NCBI GenBank assembly: GCA_963800235.1
Contig: CAWDAD010000001.1
Coordinates: 186,001 to 250,000, forward strand
From: CAVVNP01 sp963800235
Lineage (GTDB): Bacteria > Actinomycetota > Acidimicrobiia > Acidimicrobiales > Iamiaceae
DNA length: 64,000 nucleotides
Direction of reading: 5' to 3'
The notes beneath the pieces are model-generated. The model ran no database searches, was not told the origin of the DNA, and saw only the letters and a program-made list of their open reading frames with translations. Positions 33,132 to 41,279 of the stretch are shown here, one piece after another. Both the position numbers and the translations under genes were made by a program. The stretch's first letter is position 1, and each line of letters starts with the position of its first letter.

Positions 33132-33881
33132 GTGGCGAACCTCGAGATCCTCATCGCCGGGCTCGGCATCGGTGTCGTCTTCGGGCTCTTCGGCGCCGGG
33201 GGCTCCGCCTTCGCCACCCCGATCCTGGCGCTGATCGGGGTCCCCGGGGTGGTGGCGGTGGCGTCGCCGCTGCCGGCCATGCTCCCCGCCGCCTTCACCG
33301 GCGCCCGCCGCTACGTGCGGGCCGGGTCGCTCGACTGGCGGATCGCCCGGCTCGCCGTGCTCGGGGGCCTGCCCGGCACCGTCGTCGGGGCCCTGGCGTC
33401 GTCGGCGGTCGGCGGCGACCGCCTGCTGGTGCTGTCCGGGGTCATGCTGCTCGTGGTCGGCGCCCGGGTCCTGATGCCCGATCCCGAGGGGGCCGAGGAG
33501 CGGTCCCGGCAGCGCCGCAACCGGACCACGGTGGTGCTCGGGGCGTCCTTCGCGGTCGGCTTCCTCACCGGGCTGCTGGCCAACGGCGGCGGCTTCCTGC
33601 TGGTGCCGGTCTTCATCCTGCTGCTCGGCCTCACCGCCACCGAGGCGGCCGGGACGAGCATGGTGGCCGTCGGCGCGCTGTCGGTCCCGACCCTGGCCAC
33701 CCATCTCCTCCTCGGCCACATCGACTGGACCGTCGCCCTCGTCTTCACCGTGGGCGTGCTGCCCGGCTCGTGGGTGGCCGCCCGCTACGCCCAGCGGCTG
33801 CCGGCCGAGCGCACCCGCCTCGCCTTCGGACTGGTGCTGGTCGTCTTCTCCATCTGGTTCCTCGTCCGCCAGGTCCTCTGA
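33132..33881 (+). CDS. TauE/SafE-family (TSUP) sulfur-anion exporter
   Basis: A 249-residue polytopic membrane protein with the two repeat motifs of TauE/SafE transporters. The first is GLGIGVVFGLFGAGGSAFATPIL near the start; the second, VGFLTGLLANGGGFLLVPVF, begins the second half. About eight membrane helices can be counted. Relatives export sulfite, sulfoacetate or move thiosulfate. GTG 33132 puts the first helix at the N-terminus; GTG 33114 and TTG 33096 are in-frame alternatives. It starts the operon opposite the LysR gene, and its stop overlaps an ATG (33881) upstream of the dioxygenase gene. Confidence 0.82.
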   Translation: MANLEILIAGLGIGVVFGLFGAGGSAFATPILALIGVPGVVAVASPLPAMLPAAFTGARRYVRAGSLDWRIARLAVLGGLPGTVVGALASSAVGGDRLLVLSGVMLLVVGARVLMPDPEGAEERSRQRRNRTTVVLGASFAVGFLTGLLANGGGFLLVPVFILLLGLTATEAAGTSMVAVGALSVPTLATHLLLGHIDWTVALVFTVGVLPGSWVAARYAQRLPAERTRLAFGLVLVVFSIWFLVRQVL

Positions 33882-33946
33882 TGCCCCACTCGCCCCCCGC
33901 CCTCCCGCCCACCGCCCATACGCTCCACCTCACCGAGGAGGCCGCC

Positions 33947-35323
33947 ATGTTCTTCCGCCAGTACGAACTCGGATGCCTGTCGCTCTTCAGCTACCTCATC
34001 GGCGACACCACCACCGGCCGGGCGGTGGTGGTCGACCCCCAGCGCGACGTGGCCCAGTACCTGGCCGACGCCGAGGATCACGGCCTGCACATCGAGCGGG
34101 TCATCGAGACCCACGTGCACGCCGACTTCCTCTCCGGCCACCTCGAGCTGGCCGCCGCCACGGGTGCCGCCGTCTCCTACGGCAGCCGGGCCGAGACCGA
34201 CTTCGAGATCGACCCGCTGGAGGACGGTCAGCGCCTCGAGCTCGGCGAGGTGGTGATCGAGGTCCGCCACACCCCCGGCCACACGCCCGAGTCGATCTCG
34301 CTGGTGGTCTGGGAGCACGCCGAGGACCCCGAGCCGTGGGGCGTGCTCACCGGCGACACCCTGTTCATCGGCGACGTCGGCCGCCCCGACCTGCTCAGCT
34401 CGACCGGTTGGTCGGCGACCGACCTGGCTCGAGACCTCCACCGGTCCCTGCACGAGCAGATCCTGACCCTGCCCGACGCCACCGCGGTGTACCCGGCCCA
34501 CGGCGCCGGCTCGGCGTGCGGCAAGAACCTGTCGACCGCCACCGCCTCGACCGTCGGTGAGCAGCGGACGGGCAACTACGCCCTGGCCATCGACGACCCG
34601 GACGAGTTCGTGGCGGCGGTCACCGCCGGTCAGGCGACCGCGCCCCGCTACTTCCCGTTCGCCGCCGACACCAACCGGCGGGCCCACGAGCTGCTGCACG
34701 AGGACGCCCCGCCCCCGCTCGACGTCGACGCCGCCCTCGAGGTGGTCCGCTCGGGCGGGGTGCTGCTCGACACCCGGCCGCCGGAGGACTTCGCCTCCGG
34801 CCACGTCCGCGGATCGGTGAACGTCGGCCTCGACGGTCGCTTCGCCGAGTACGCCGGCGATGTGGTGCTGCCCGGCCAGGACGTGGTGGTGGTGACCGAG
34901 CCCGGTCACGAGGCCGAGGCCCGCACCCGCCTCGGGCGCATCGGCTTCGACCACGTGGTCGGCCACCTGGCCGACGTCGACCGGGTGCTGCTCGAGCGGC
35001 CCGAGCTGGCCGGGACCGCGTCCCGCCTGAGCGCCGACGACGCCGCCGGCTGGATCGACGACCCGTCGATCCAGGTGGTCGACGTCCGCAACCCTGGCGA
35101 GGTCGCCGACGGCGCCGTCCCCGGGGCGACCACGATCCCGCTGGCGGAGCTGCTGGGGCGTGTCGGCGAGCTCGACCCCGCCGCCACGACCGTCGTCTAC
35201 TGCGCCGGCGGTTACCGCTCATCGGTGGGGGCGTCGCTGCTGCGGTCGAAGGGCTTCGCCCGGGTGGCCGACCTCCAGGGCGGCTACGGCGCGTGGAAGG
35301 CGGCGACCGGACCGACCGGCTGA
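33947..35323 (+). CDS. Persulfide dioxygenase (ETHE1/Blh type) fused to two rhodanese domains
   Basis: 458 residues. The metallo-beta-lactamase domain (about 1-240) starts MFFRQYELGCLSLFSYLIGD and has the metal motif THVHADFLSGH, HTPGHTPESISLV and TGDTLFIGDVGRPDL, as in Fe(II) persulfide dioxygenases. Two rhodanese-like domains follow. The first (VVRSGGVLLDTRPPEDFASG) has no catalytic cysteine; the second ends VVYCAGGYRSSVG with the cysteine loop intact. This layout resembles CstB, which oxidises low-molecular-weight persulfides to thiosulfate. ATG 33947 has a clear GAGGAGG Shine-Dalgarno. With the TSUP exporter and LysR it forms a sulfide-detoxification module (inference). Confidence 0.87.
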   Translation: MFFRQYELGCLSLFSYLIGDTTTGRAVVVDPQRDVAQYLADAEDHGLHIERVIETHVHADFLSGHLELAAATGAAVSYGSRAETDFEIDPLEDGQRLELGEVVIEVRHTPGHTPESISLVVWEHAEDPEPWGVLTGDTLFIGDVGRPDLLSSTGWSATDLARDLHRSLHEQILTLPDATAVYPAHGAGSACGKNLSTATASTVGEQRTGNYALAIDDPDEFVAAVTAGQATAPRYFPFAADTNRRAHELLHEDAPPPLDVDAALEVVRSGGVLLDTRPPEDFASGHVRGSVNVGLDGRFAEYAGDVVLPGQDVVVVTEPGHEAEARTRLGRIGFDHVVGHLADVDRVLLERPELAGTASRLSADDAAGWIDDPSIQVVDVRNPGEVADGAVPGATTIPLAELLGRVGELDPAATTVVYCAGGYRSSVGASLLRSKGFARVADLQGGYGAWKAATGPTG

Positions 35324-35366
35324 GCGGTCCCGCCGGGGTGGTCGCAGACCAGGGCGCGGCGGGGTC

Positions 35367-36608
35367 TCAGCCGGGGGCCCGCCCGCCCGGGTCCCGGTCC
35401 TCGGTGGTGCCGGCACCGCCTCCGGGGGCCTCGTCGTCGGCGGCCTCGTCGTCGGCATCGCCCTCGAACCAGCGGGCCACCAGCACGTCGGTGGAGGAGT
35501 GGGCCACGATCGACGCCACCACCACCAGGGCGATCAGGTGGAACAGCTCGTCGCCCACGGGGGCCGCGGCCCGCAGGATGAGCAACCCGTACACGACCGA
35601 GGCGAAGCCCTTCGGACCGAACCAGGCGGCCGCCAGCCACTCCCGGCTCGGCAGGCGGCTGCGGGCGAAGGAGATGGCGATGGCCACCGGTCGGGCCACG
35701 ACCAGGGCGAGGAGGGCGAAGACGTAGCCCGAGACGGAGATGTCGCCGAGGAAGCTCGGCGACACGAGGGCACCGAAGACCATGATGGCCGCCAGCTTCA
35801 GCAGCTCGGCGATGAGCTCGCCGAACTGGTGGAACGAGGCGCGGATGTCGGGGCTGCGGGTGGCGATGGTGGCGCCGGCGGCGAAGGCGGCGAGGAACTC
35901 GTTGGCGTGGGTGACGCTCGACAGCCCGAGCACCACCAGGCCCATGGCCAGCGCGTTGAGCGGTTCGTAGCGGGCGGCGGCGGCCAGCAGCCGCGTCTCC
36001 TGGAGCCGGATGGCGACCCACGGCACGGCGATGCCGATGGCGACGCCGAGCGCCACCTCGCCGGCAAGCGAGGCCAGGCCGACGCCCTGCTTGTCCACGA
36101 CCGACAGGAGCACGACCACGACCGGCAGGGCCAGCCCGTCGTTCAGGCCGCTCTCCACGTTCAGCAGGTGGCGGAGCCGGTAGGGGATCTCCTCGCGCCC
36201 GACGATGGCGGCGGCGAACACCGGGTCGGTCGGCGACAGGGCGGCGCCGACCAGGAACGCCTCGGCCCAGGCCAGCCCGGCCACGTACCGGGCGAAGAGG
36301 GCGGTCAGGAACAGGGTGATCGGCATGCCGACGAGCAGCGCCTGCCCGGGCAGGCGCCAGGTCGAGCGCAGATCGCTCAGACCCGCCTTCATGCCGTCGC
36401 TGAACAGCACCGCGAACAGGGCCAGCTCGGCGAAGGACGACACGACGCGGTCGGTCGGGTCGACGTGCAGCACCCCGGTGACGCCCTGGCCCAGGAGGAC
36501 GCCGGCCCCGAGGAACACCAGGGCGGTGGAGAGCACGCTGCGGTGGGCCAGCTCGGAGATCAGGACGGCCAGCATCAGGACCGTGCCGAAGGCGAGGAGG
36601 GCGACCAC
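35367..36608 (-). CDS. Na+(K+)/H+ antiporter, CPA1 family
   Basis: A 413-residue membrane antiporter with about twelve helices. The CPA1 hallmarks are GAALSPTDPVFAAAIVG and LLNVESGLNDGLALPVVVVLL, containing the ion-binding Asp pair region. WFGPKGFASVVYGLLIL lies late in the sequence. The C-terminal tail is short, acidic and Gly-rich (about residues 375-413), without a TrkA domain. It exchanges Na+ or K+ for protons across the cytoplasmic membrane. The GTG start follows TAGGGA-aggagg, so either leaderless or Shine-Dalgarno-aided initiation is possible. It converges on the sulfur operon. Confidence 0.85.
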   Translation of the reverse strand: MVALLAFGTVLMLAVLISELAHRSVLSTALVFLGAGVLLGQGVTGVLHVDPTDRVVSSFAELALFAVLFSDGMKAGLSDLRSTWRLPGQALLVGMPITLFLTALFARYVAGLAWAEAFLVGAALSPTDPVFAAAIVGREEIPYRLRHLLNVESGLNDGLALPVVVVLLSVVDKQGVGLASLAGEVALGVAIGIAVPWVAIRLQETRLLAAAARYEPLNALAMGLVVLGLSSVTHANEFLAAFAAGATIATRSPDIRASFHQFGELIAELLKLAAIMVFGALVSPSFLGDISVSGYVFALLALVVARPVAIAISFARSRLPSREWLAAAWFGPKGFASVVYGLLILRAAAPVGDELFHLIALVVVASIVAHSSTDVLVARWFEGDADDEAADDEAPGGGAGTTEDRDPGGRAPG

Positions 36609-36622
36609 CCTCCTTCCCTAGC

Positions 36623-36641
36623 CGCTCGACCGGGTCGAGCG
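36623..36641. repeat. 8-base perfect hairpin CGCTCGAC-CGG-GTCGAGCG
   Basis: It lies between the divergent antiporter and thioesterase genes, just upstream of the antiporter promoter. The role is unknown; an operator is possible. Confidence 0.4.
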
Positions 36642-36689
36642 ACCGGCCCGGCCGCCCGGGGCCGCCGGAGGGCCGTCCGGGGCGCCCCC

Positions 36690-36695
36690 TAGGCT
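36690..36695 (+). promoter_or_regulatory. -10 element TAGGCT before a short leaderless reading frame
   Basis: TAGGCT lies 7 bases before GTG 36703, the genome's usual leaderless spacing. That GTG opens an 18-codon frame rather than the thioesterase gene. Confidence 0.45.
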
Positions 36696-36702
36696 CGGTC
36701 CC

Positions 36703-36759
36703 GTGGTCGGCTCCGACGGCGTCCGGGTGAGCGTCAGGAGGGCGCCGTGCGCCCGCTGA
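36703..36759 (+). CDS. Possible 18-codon leader peptide overlapping the thioesterase gene
   Basis: From GTG 36703 the frame reads VVGSDGVRVSVRRAPCAR and stops at TGA 36757-36759, 12 bases inside the following gene (GTG 36747) in another frame. The start has a leaderless -10 element, while the thioesterase has an AGGAGG Shine-Dalgarno at 36736-36741 inside this frame. Translation of the leader would pass over that site, so it could couple or regulate expression of the operon. Existence of the peptide is inferred from spacing only. Confidence 0.35.
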   Translation: MVGSDGVRVSVRRAPCAR

Positions 36760-37244
36760 CCAACGACCGATGGGGCTTCGAGTCGAACTGCTTCGTCTGC
36801 GAGGCGGAAAACCCCTCCGGCCTGCGCATCCCGTTCTTCCACGACGAGGAGGCAGGGCTGGTCACCGCCGAGTTCGAGCTCGATGATCGCTTCTCCGGGG
36901 CGCCGAGCTACGTGCACGGCGGCCTGCAGCTCGCGGTCCTCGACGAGGCGATGGCCTGGGCGACCATCGCGGTGGCCCACCGGTGGGCGGTCACCGGCGA
37001 GACGACCACCCGGTTCGACCATCCGGTCCGGGTGGGGCGCAGCTACCGGGTCACCGCCGCGATCGAGGGCGAACCGGCGACGGAGGCCGCCACCCTCGCC
37101 ACGACGGGTTGGATCACCGACCACCGCGAGCGCACCTGCGCGTCGGCCTCGGCGACCTTCGTGGTGCTGGGCGAGGCCCAGGCGCTCGACGCCATCGGCG
37201 CGGCCGAGGACGGGCTCGACGCCGGCTACACCCGCGACCGGTGA
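36747..37244 (+). CDS. PaaI-family hot-dog thioesterase
   Basis: A 165-residue hot-dog-fold protein. The N-terminal CFVCEAENPSGLRIPFF is typical of PaaI-like thioesterases, and the active-site helix is YVHGGLQLAVLDEAMAWATI. Such enzymes hydrolyse acyl-CoA or acyl-ACP thioesters. The GTG start has AGGAGG 5 bases upstream. Its stop overlaps plsY by 4 bases (GTGA), and plsY overlaps a DegV gene likewise, which points to a lipid-related role: trimming or recycling acyl chains for glycerolipid synthesis (inference). Confidence 0.82.
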   Translation: MRPLTNDRWGFESNCFVCEAENPSGLRIPFFHDEEAGLVTAEFELDDRFSGAPSYVHGGLQLAVLDEAMAWATIAVAHRWAVTGETTTRFDHPVRVGRSYRVTAAIEGEPATEAATLATTGWITDHRERTCASASATFVVLGEAQALDAIGAAEDGLDAGYTRDR

Positions 37245-37852
37245 GCCGGCGTCGGTCGTCCGCCGGACGGCTCGTCGCGGCCGGAGCCCTCGGCTACCTG
37301 GCCGGCACCCTCCCGTCGGCCGACGTCGCCTCCCGCCTGGCCGGCTCGACCGGTGACCTGCGCGACGAGGGGAGCGGCAACCCGGGAGCGTTGAACGCGG
37401 CGTCGGTGCTCGGCACCGGGTGGGGCGTGGCCGTGCTGGTGGCCGACGCCGGCAAGGGGGCGGCGGCCGGCCGCATCGGGCTCGCCGTCGCGGGGGCGCC
37501 GGGCGCGTACCTGGGAGCGACGGCCGCGGTCGCCGGCCACATCGCCCCGGTGTGGAGCCGCTTCCGCGGCGGCAAGGGGGTGGCCACCTCGGCGGGGGCG
37601 TGCCTCGCCGTGTTCCCCGCCTACTTCCCGATCGACGCCGCCGTCGCCGCGGTGGGGGCGGTGGCGTCCCAGCAGGCCGAGCGGGCGGTGCTGCTCTCCT
37701 CGACGGCGTGGACCGCGGCGGCGGTGCTCTGGTGGCGTCGAGGGCTGCCGAACGGGTGGGGCCCGGAGCCGACCGCCGCCCTCCCGGCCTTCGCCGGGGT
37801 GAGCTCGGCCATGATCCTCCTCCGGTTCGGGGCGGCGAGGCGCGCCGCGTGA
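37241..37852 (+). CDS. plsY: Glycerol-3-phosphate acyltransferase PlsY-like
   Basis: A 203-residue membrane protein with the three PlsY loops: LPSADVASRLAG then GSGNPGALNAASVLG, VADAGKGAAAGRIGL, and GHIAPVWSRFRGGKGVATSAG. PlsY transfers acyl from acyl-phosphate to glycerol-3-phosphate. The family normally has GNIGATN where this protein has GNPGALN, so it is a divergent member and may be one of several copies. It overlaps its neighbours on both sides by 4 bases, giving strong translational coupling with the thioesterase and DegV genes. Confidence 0.8.
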   Translation: MSRRRSSAGRLVAAGALGYLAGTLPSADVASRLAGSTGDLRDEGSGNPGALNAASVLGTGWGVAVLVADAGKGAAAGRIGLAVAGAPGAYLGATAAVAGHIAPVWSRFRGGKGVATSAGACLAVFPAYFPIDAAVAAVGAVASQQAERAVLLSSTAWTAAAVLWWRRGLPNGWGPEPTAALPAFAGVSSAMILLRFGAARRAA

Positions 37853-38676
37853 TCGGGCTGGCCACCGACTCGGCGTCCATGCTGCCGGCGGCGTGGCGGG
37901 ACCGCTTCGAGGTCCAGGTGGCACCGATGACCGTGGTCGTCGACGGCGAGGCCCACCTCGAAGGCCGGGACCTCACCACGGCCGCCTTCTACCGGCGGCT
38001 GGCCGACGGCGCCGAGGTCTCGACCGCCACGCCTTCGCCCGGCGAGCTGGCGGCCGCCTACCAGCGATGCCGGGACGCCGGCGCCGATCGGGTGGTCGCG
38101 ATCCACACCGGGGCCGACTACTCCGCCGTCCTGTCCGCCGCGGCGGTCGCCGCCCGGCAGGTCGAGGGCGTCGAGCTGGTCGACAGCGGCACGGTGTCGT
38201 TCCCGGTGGCGCTGTGCCTGGCGGCGGCCGCCGACGCCCGGGCGGCGGGGGTCGACGCCGATCGCGTGGCTGCGGCCGCGCGGGAGACCGCCGCCCTCGT
38301 CGACAGCGTGTTCGTGGTGGGCGCACCCGACCTGGCCCAGCGGGGCGGACGGCTCGGCGACGTCGGCTCGAAGCCGGGTCTCACGCTGCTGGGGCTCGGA
38401 CCGGGCGGCGTGCGCGACCTCGGCGCGGCCGACGACCTCGACGACGCCATCGCCCGCATGGCCGGGGTCGTCGCCAGGGCGGCGACCGGGTCCCCCCTCC
38501 GGGTGGGCGTCGGCGACGCCGACCGCCCCGACCTCGGGGCGCGGCTGGCCGACGCCGTGGCGGCGGCGGGCGGTGCGCTCGACCTGGTGCGGTACGAGGT
38601 GGGCCCGTCGGTCGGTGCCCACACCGGCGCGGGCACCGTCGGCGCCGTGTGGGCCCCCGCCACCGACCCGGTCTGA
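37849..38676 (+). CDS. DegV-family fatty-acid-binding protein (FakB-like)
   Basis: A 275-residue DegV protein. N-terminal IGLATDSASMLPAAW and VAPMTVVVDGEAHLEGRDLT match the family start. TATPSPGELAAAYQRC and HTGADYSAVLSAAAVAARQV form the fatty-acid pocket side, where FakB proteins have a TSQPS serine loop. GVELVDSGTVSFPVALCLAAAA and LAQRGGRLG follow. FakB proteins present a bound fatty acid to the FakA kinase, whose acyl-phosphate product feeds PlsY. The adjacent, overlapping plsY makes this link attractive, though no fakA gene is in this window. Confidence 0.8.
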   Translation: MIGLATDSASMLPAAWRDRFEVQVAPMTVVVDGEAHLEGRDLTTAAFYRRLADGAEVSTATPSPGELAAAYQRCRDAGADRVVAIHTGADYSAVLSAAAVAARQVEGVELVDSGTVSFPVALCLAAAADARAAGVDADRVAAAARETAALVDSVFVVGAPDLAQRGGRLGDVGSKPGLTLLGLGPGGVRDLGAADDLDDAIARMAGVVARAATGSPLRVGVGDADRPDLGARLADAVAAAGGALDLVRYEVGPSVGAHTGAGTVGAVWAPATDPV

Positions 38677-38684
38677 GCCCGGTC

Positions 38685-39710
38685 GTGCGCACCTACCGGG
38701 GTCACGACGCCGACAACGCCCGGTGGGAGGGCGTCGAGCTGCGTGAGGGCGACGTCGTGATCTCGAGCCCGTCGAAGTCCGGCACCACGTGGACCCAGCT
38801 GCTGTGCGCCCTGCTGATCTTCGACGGGCCCGATTTCCCCGCACCGCTGTCGGACACCTCCATGTGGATCGACATGCGGACCACGCCCGTCGAGGAGGTC
38901 CGTCGGGTCCTGGCCGCCCAGACGCACCGCCGCTTCGTCAAGACCCACACCCCGCTCGACGGCCTCCCGCTCGACCCCCGGGTGACCTACCTCTGCGTCG
39001 GTCGCGATCCCCGGGACGTGGCCGTGTCGCTGTCGCACCACCGGGCCAACATGGACCGCGACCGCTTGACCGAGCTGCTCGACCGCACCCGCCGGGCCGA
39101 GGCGCAGGCGACCGGGCGGGACCACGAACCCGGCGATCCGCCGGCCGTCGACCGGCCCGACCCGACCGGGACGGGCAGCGGTGGCGTCGACCTCGACCGG
39201 TGGATCGACGCCCCGGCGCCGGAGGGCGGCACCGGCGAGCCCCTGGCGGCGGTCCTGCACCACCACGAGGTGGCCTGGTCGATGCGGCACCGGCCCGGGG
39301 TCGTCCTGCTCCACTTCGCCGACTACGTGCACGACCTGCCGGCCGAGCTGCGCCGGCTGGCGGCCCGGCTCGGCATCCCGATCGACGGTCCCCGGAGCGA
39401 GGCCCTGGCCGCCGAGGCCACCCTCGAGCGGGCGCGGGAGCGCGCCGGCCACCTGGCGCCCAACGCGACCCAGCGGCTGTGGCGCGACCCCGTCCGGTTC
39501 TTCCGCAGCGGTCGGGTGGGGGAGTGGCGGGAGCGCTTCTCGCCCGAGCAGCTCGACCGGTACCGGTCCCGGGTGGCCGACCTCGTCGGTCCGGACGTGT
39601 CCGCCTGGGTCCACGGCGGCCGGCGGGCCGCGGACCCCGACGCGCCCTCCGGCTCGGCGGCCGACGCGGCCTCGCCCGTCACCCCGCCCGATCCCGGAGC
39701 ACCTGCCTAG
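38685..39710 (+). CDS. PAPS-dependent sulfotransferase
   Basis: A 341-residue sulfotransferase. The 5'-phosphosulfate loop is SSPSKSGTTWTQLLCALL near residue 28, and the 3'-phosphate site is YLCVGRDPRDVAVSLSHHRANM. A C-terminal WRERFSPEQLDRYRSRV resembles the GxxGxWK region in place. It moves sulfate from PAPS to a hydroxyl or amine of an unidentified acceptor. GTG 38685 lies 9 bases after the DegV stop, so it belongs to the lipid operon and its acceptor might be a lipid (inference). The TAG stop forms part of the next promoter. Confidence 0.83.
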   Translation: MRTYRGHDADNARWEGVELREGDVVISSPSKSGTTWTQLLCALLIFDGPDFPAPLSDTSMWIDMRTTPVEEVRRVLAAQTHRRFVKTHTPLDGLPLDPRVTYLCVGRDPRDVAVSLSHHRANMDRDRLTELLDRTRRAEAQATGRDHEPGDPPAVDRPDPTGTGSGGVDLDRWIDAPAPEGGTGEPLAAVLHHHEVAWSMRHRPGVVLLHFADYVHDLPAELRRLAARLGIPIDGPRSEALAAEATLERARERAGHLAPNATQRLWRDPVRFFRSGRVGEWRERFSPEQLDRYRSRVADLVGPDVSAWVHGGRRAADPDAPSGSAADAASPVTPPDPGAPA

Positions 39711-39713
39711 GGT
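39708..39713 (+). promoter_or_regulatory. -10 element TAGGGT formed on the sulfotransferase stop codon
   Basis: TAGGGT starts with the stop TAG (39708-39710) and is 6 bases before ATG 39720. Confidence 0.6.
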
Positions 39714-39719
39714 CGGCCC

Positions 39720-41255
39720 ATGGCCCACCCCGCCGTCTCCGGCTACTGCTGGCCCCAGTCGATCGAGCCCGGCCAGGCGGTCGGCCTGCACCTCTCCGCC
39801 GAGGGCGGCACCGTCGAGGTCGAGGTGGCCCGGGTCGGCAGGCGGCGCGAGGTGGTGTGGCAGGGGTCGGTGCCGGTCGAGGCCCACCCGATGCCGCCGG
39901 AGGCCGACGCCCACGGCTGCGGATGGCCCCTGGCCGCCACCGTCGAGACCGGCTCGGGGTGGAGATCCGGCTACCACGAGGTCCTGCTCACCGCGCCGCG
40001 GTCGGGCCGCGGGCCGGCGTCGGACCGGGCGTTCTTCGTCGTGCGGCCGCCCACCGAGGCGCCGCCGGCCGGCGCCGACACCGGGGACGGCGGGCGACCG
40101 AGCGCGCTGCTGGTGCTCGGCACCGACACCTGGCACGCCTACAACGACGTGGGCGGCACCAACCTGTACAACGGCGGCACCCGGGTGTCGCTCCAGCGGC
40201 CGATGGCGGCCGGGTTCCTCGACAAGCCCCCGGGTCTCGGCCGCCGGGTGGCCTCCACCCGGCGGGGTGACCGCCGCCTCGAGGCCCACGTCGGCTACCT
40301 GCTGGTCAACCGGCTGTCGGAGTGGGCCGGGTCGGCGGGCTGGCCCAACTGGGAGCAGCCCTTCGTCGAGTGGGCCGAGGCCGAGGGCTACGCCTTCGAC
40401 GTCGCCACCAACGCCGACCTCGAGCAGCACCCAGGGCTGCTCGACCGCTACCGGCTGATGCTGTCGGTCGGCCACGACGAGTACTGGAGCGGACCGATGC
40501 GCGACGCGGTCGAGGGGTTCGTCGCCCGGGGGGGCAACGTGGCGTTCCTCTCGGGCAACACGTCGTTCTGGCAGGTGCGCTTCGAGGACGGCGGCACGAC
40601 CATGGTCGGCTACAAGCAGCGCTTCGCCGACGACCCCGTCCACGGCACCGACCGCCAGGGCGAGCTCACCAGCATCTGGTCCGACCACCTGATCGGCCGA
40701 CCGGAGAGCACCATGACCGGCGTGAGCTTCAGCCGGGGCGGCTACGCCCGGATCGGCCGGCGGGTGCCCAGCGGCTCCGGGGGCTACACCGTCCACCGAC
40801 CCGATCACTGGCTGTTCGAGGGGACCGGCCTGGAGTACGGCGACCTGCTCGGCGCCGACGCCACCGTGGTCGGCTACGAGTGCGACGGCTGCGCCTTCAC
40901 CTACCGCGACGGCCTGCCGTACCCCACGGGCGAGGACGGCACGCCGGAGGGCTTCGAGATCCTGGCCACCTCACCGGCCGCCTCCTTCACCCGTGGCACC
41001 TCGCCCCGGCCGGTGGCGCCCGGCGAGCTGTCCGAGCTGGAGTTCCACGCCTGGCGGCTGTTCGACCGCCACGACGAGGAGGCCACCGCCCGCCTGGCGA
41101 ACGGCCACGCGGTGCTCGGCACCTACACCCGGGGCGGGACGGTGGTGACCGTCGGGTGCACCGAGTGGGCCTGGGGCCTGGCCGCCCGCGACCCGCAGGT
41201 CGAGCAGGTGACCCGGAACATCTTCCGCCGGCTCGCCGGCCAGGAGCCGCGCTGA
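39720..41255 (+). CDS. N,N-dimethylformamidase large-subunit-like protein
   Basis: A 511-residue protein with the C-terminal fold of the dimethylformamidase beta subunit. An N-terminal beta-rich part (WPQSIEPGQAVGLHLSAEGG) resembles the Ig-like domain, and then the catalytic-type region appears: LLVLGTDTWHAYNDVGGTNLY, LMLSVGHDEYWSGPMRDAVE and FVARGGNVAFLSGNTSFWQVR. The later part has a Cys pair in GYECDGCAFTY. Known family members hydrolyse N,N-dimethylformamide with an iron centre, but many relatives act on unknown amides or are uncharacterised. No small-subunit gene is adjacent. It follows the sulfotransferase with its own leaderless start. Confidence 0.72.
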   Translation: MAHPAVSGYCWPQSIEPGQAVGLHLSAEGGTVEVEVARVGRRREVVWQGSVPVEAHPMPPEADAHGCGWPLAATVETGSGWRSGYHEVLLTAPRSGRGPASDRAFFVVRPPTEAPPAGADTGDGGRPSALLVLGTDTWHAYNDVGGTNLYNGGTRVSLQRPMAAGFLDKPPGLGRRVASTRRGDRRLEAHVGYLLVNRLSEWAGSAGWPNWEQPFVEWAEAEGYAFDVATNADLEQHPGLLDRYRLMLSVGHDEYWSGPMRDAVEGFVARGGNVAFLSGNTSFWQVRFEDGGTTMVGYKQRFADDPVHGTDRQGELTSIWSDHLIGRPESTMTGVSFSRGGYARIGRRVPSGSGGYTVHRPDHWLFEGTGLEYGDLLGADATVVGYECDGCAFTYRDGLPYPTGEDGTPEGFEILATSPAASFTRGTSPRPVAPGELSELEFHAWRLFDRHDEEATARLANGHAVLGTYTRGGTVVTVGCTEWAWGLAARDPQVEQVTRNIFRRLAGQEPR

Positions 41256-41279
41256 CGCGGCGCGAGCGGCCGAGTACAG

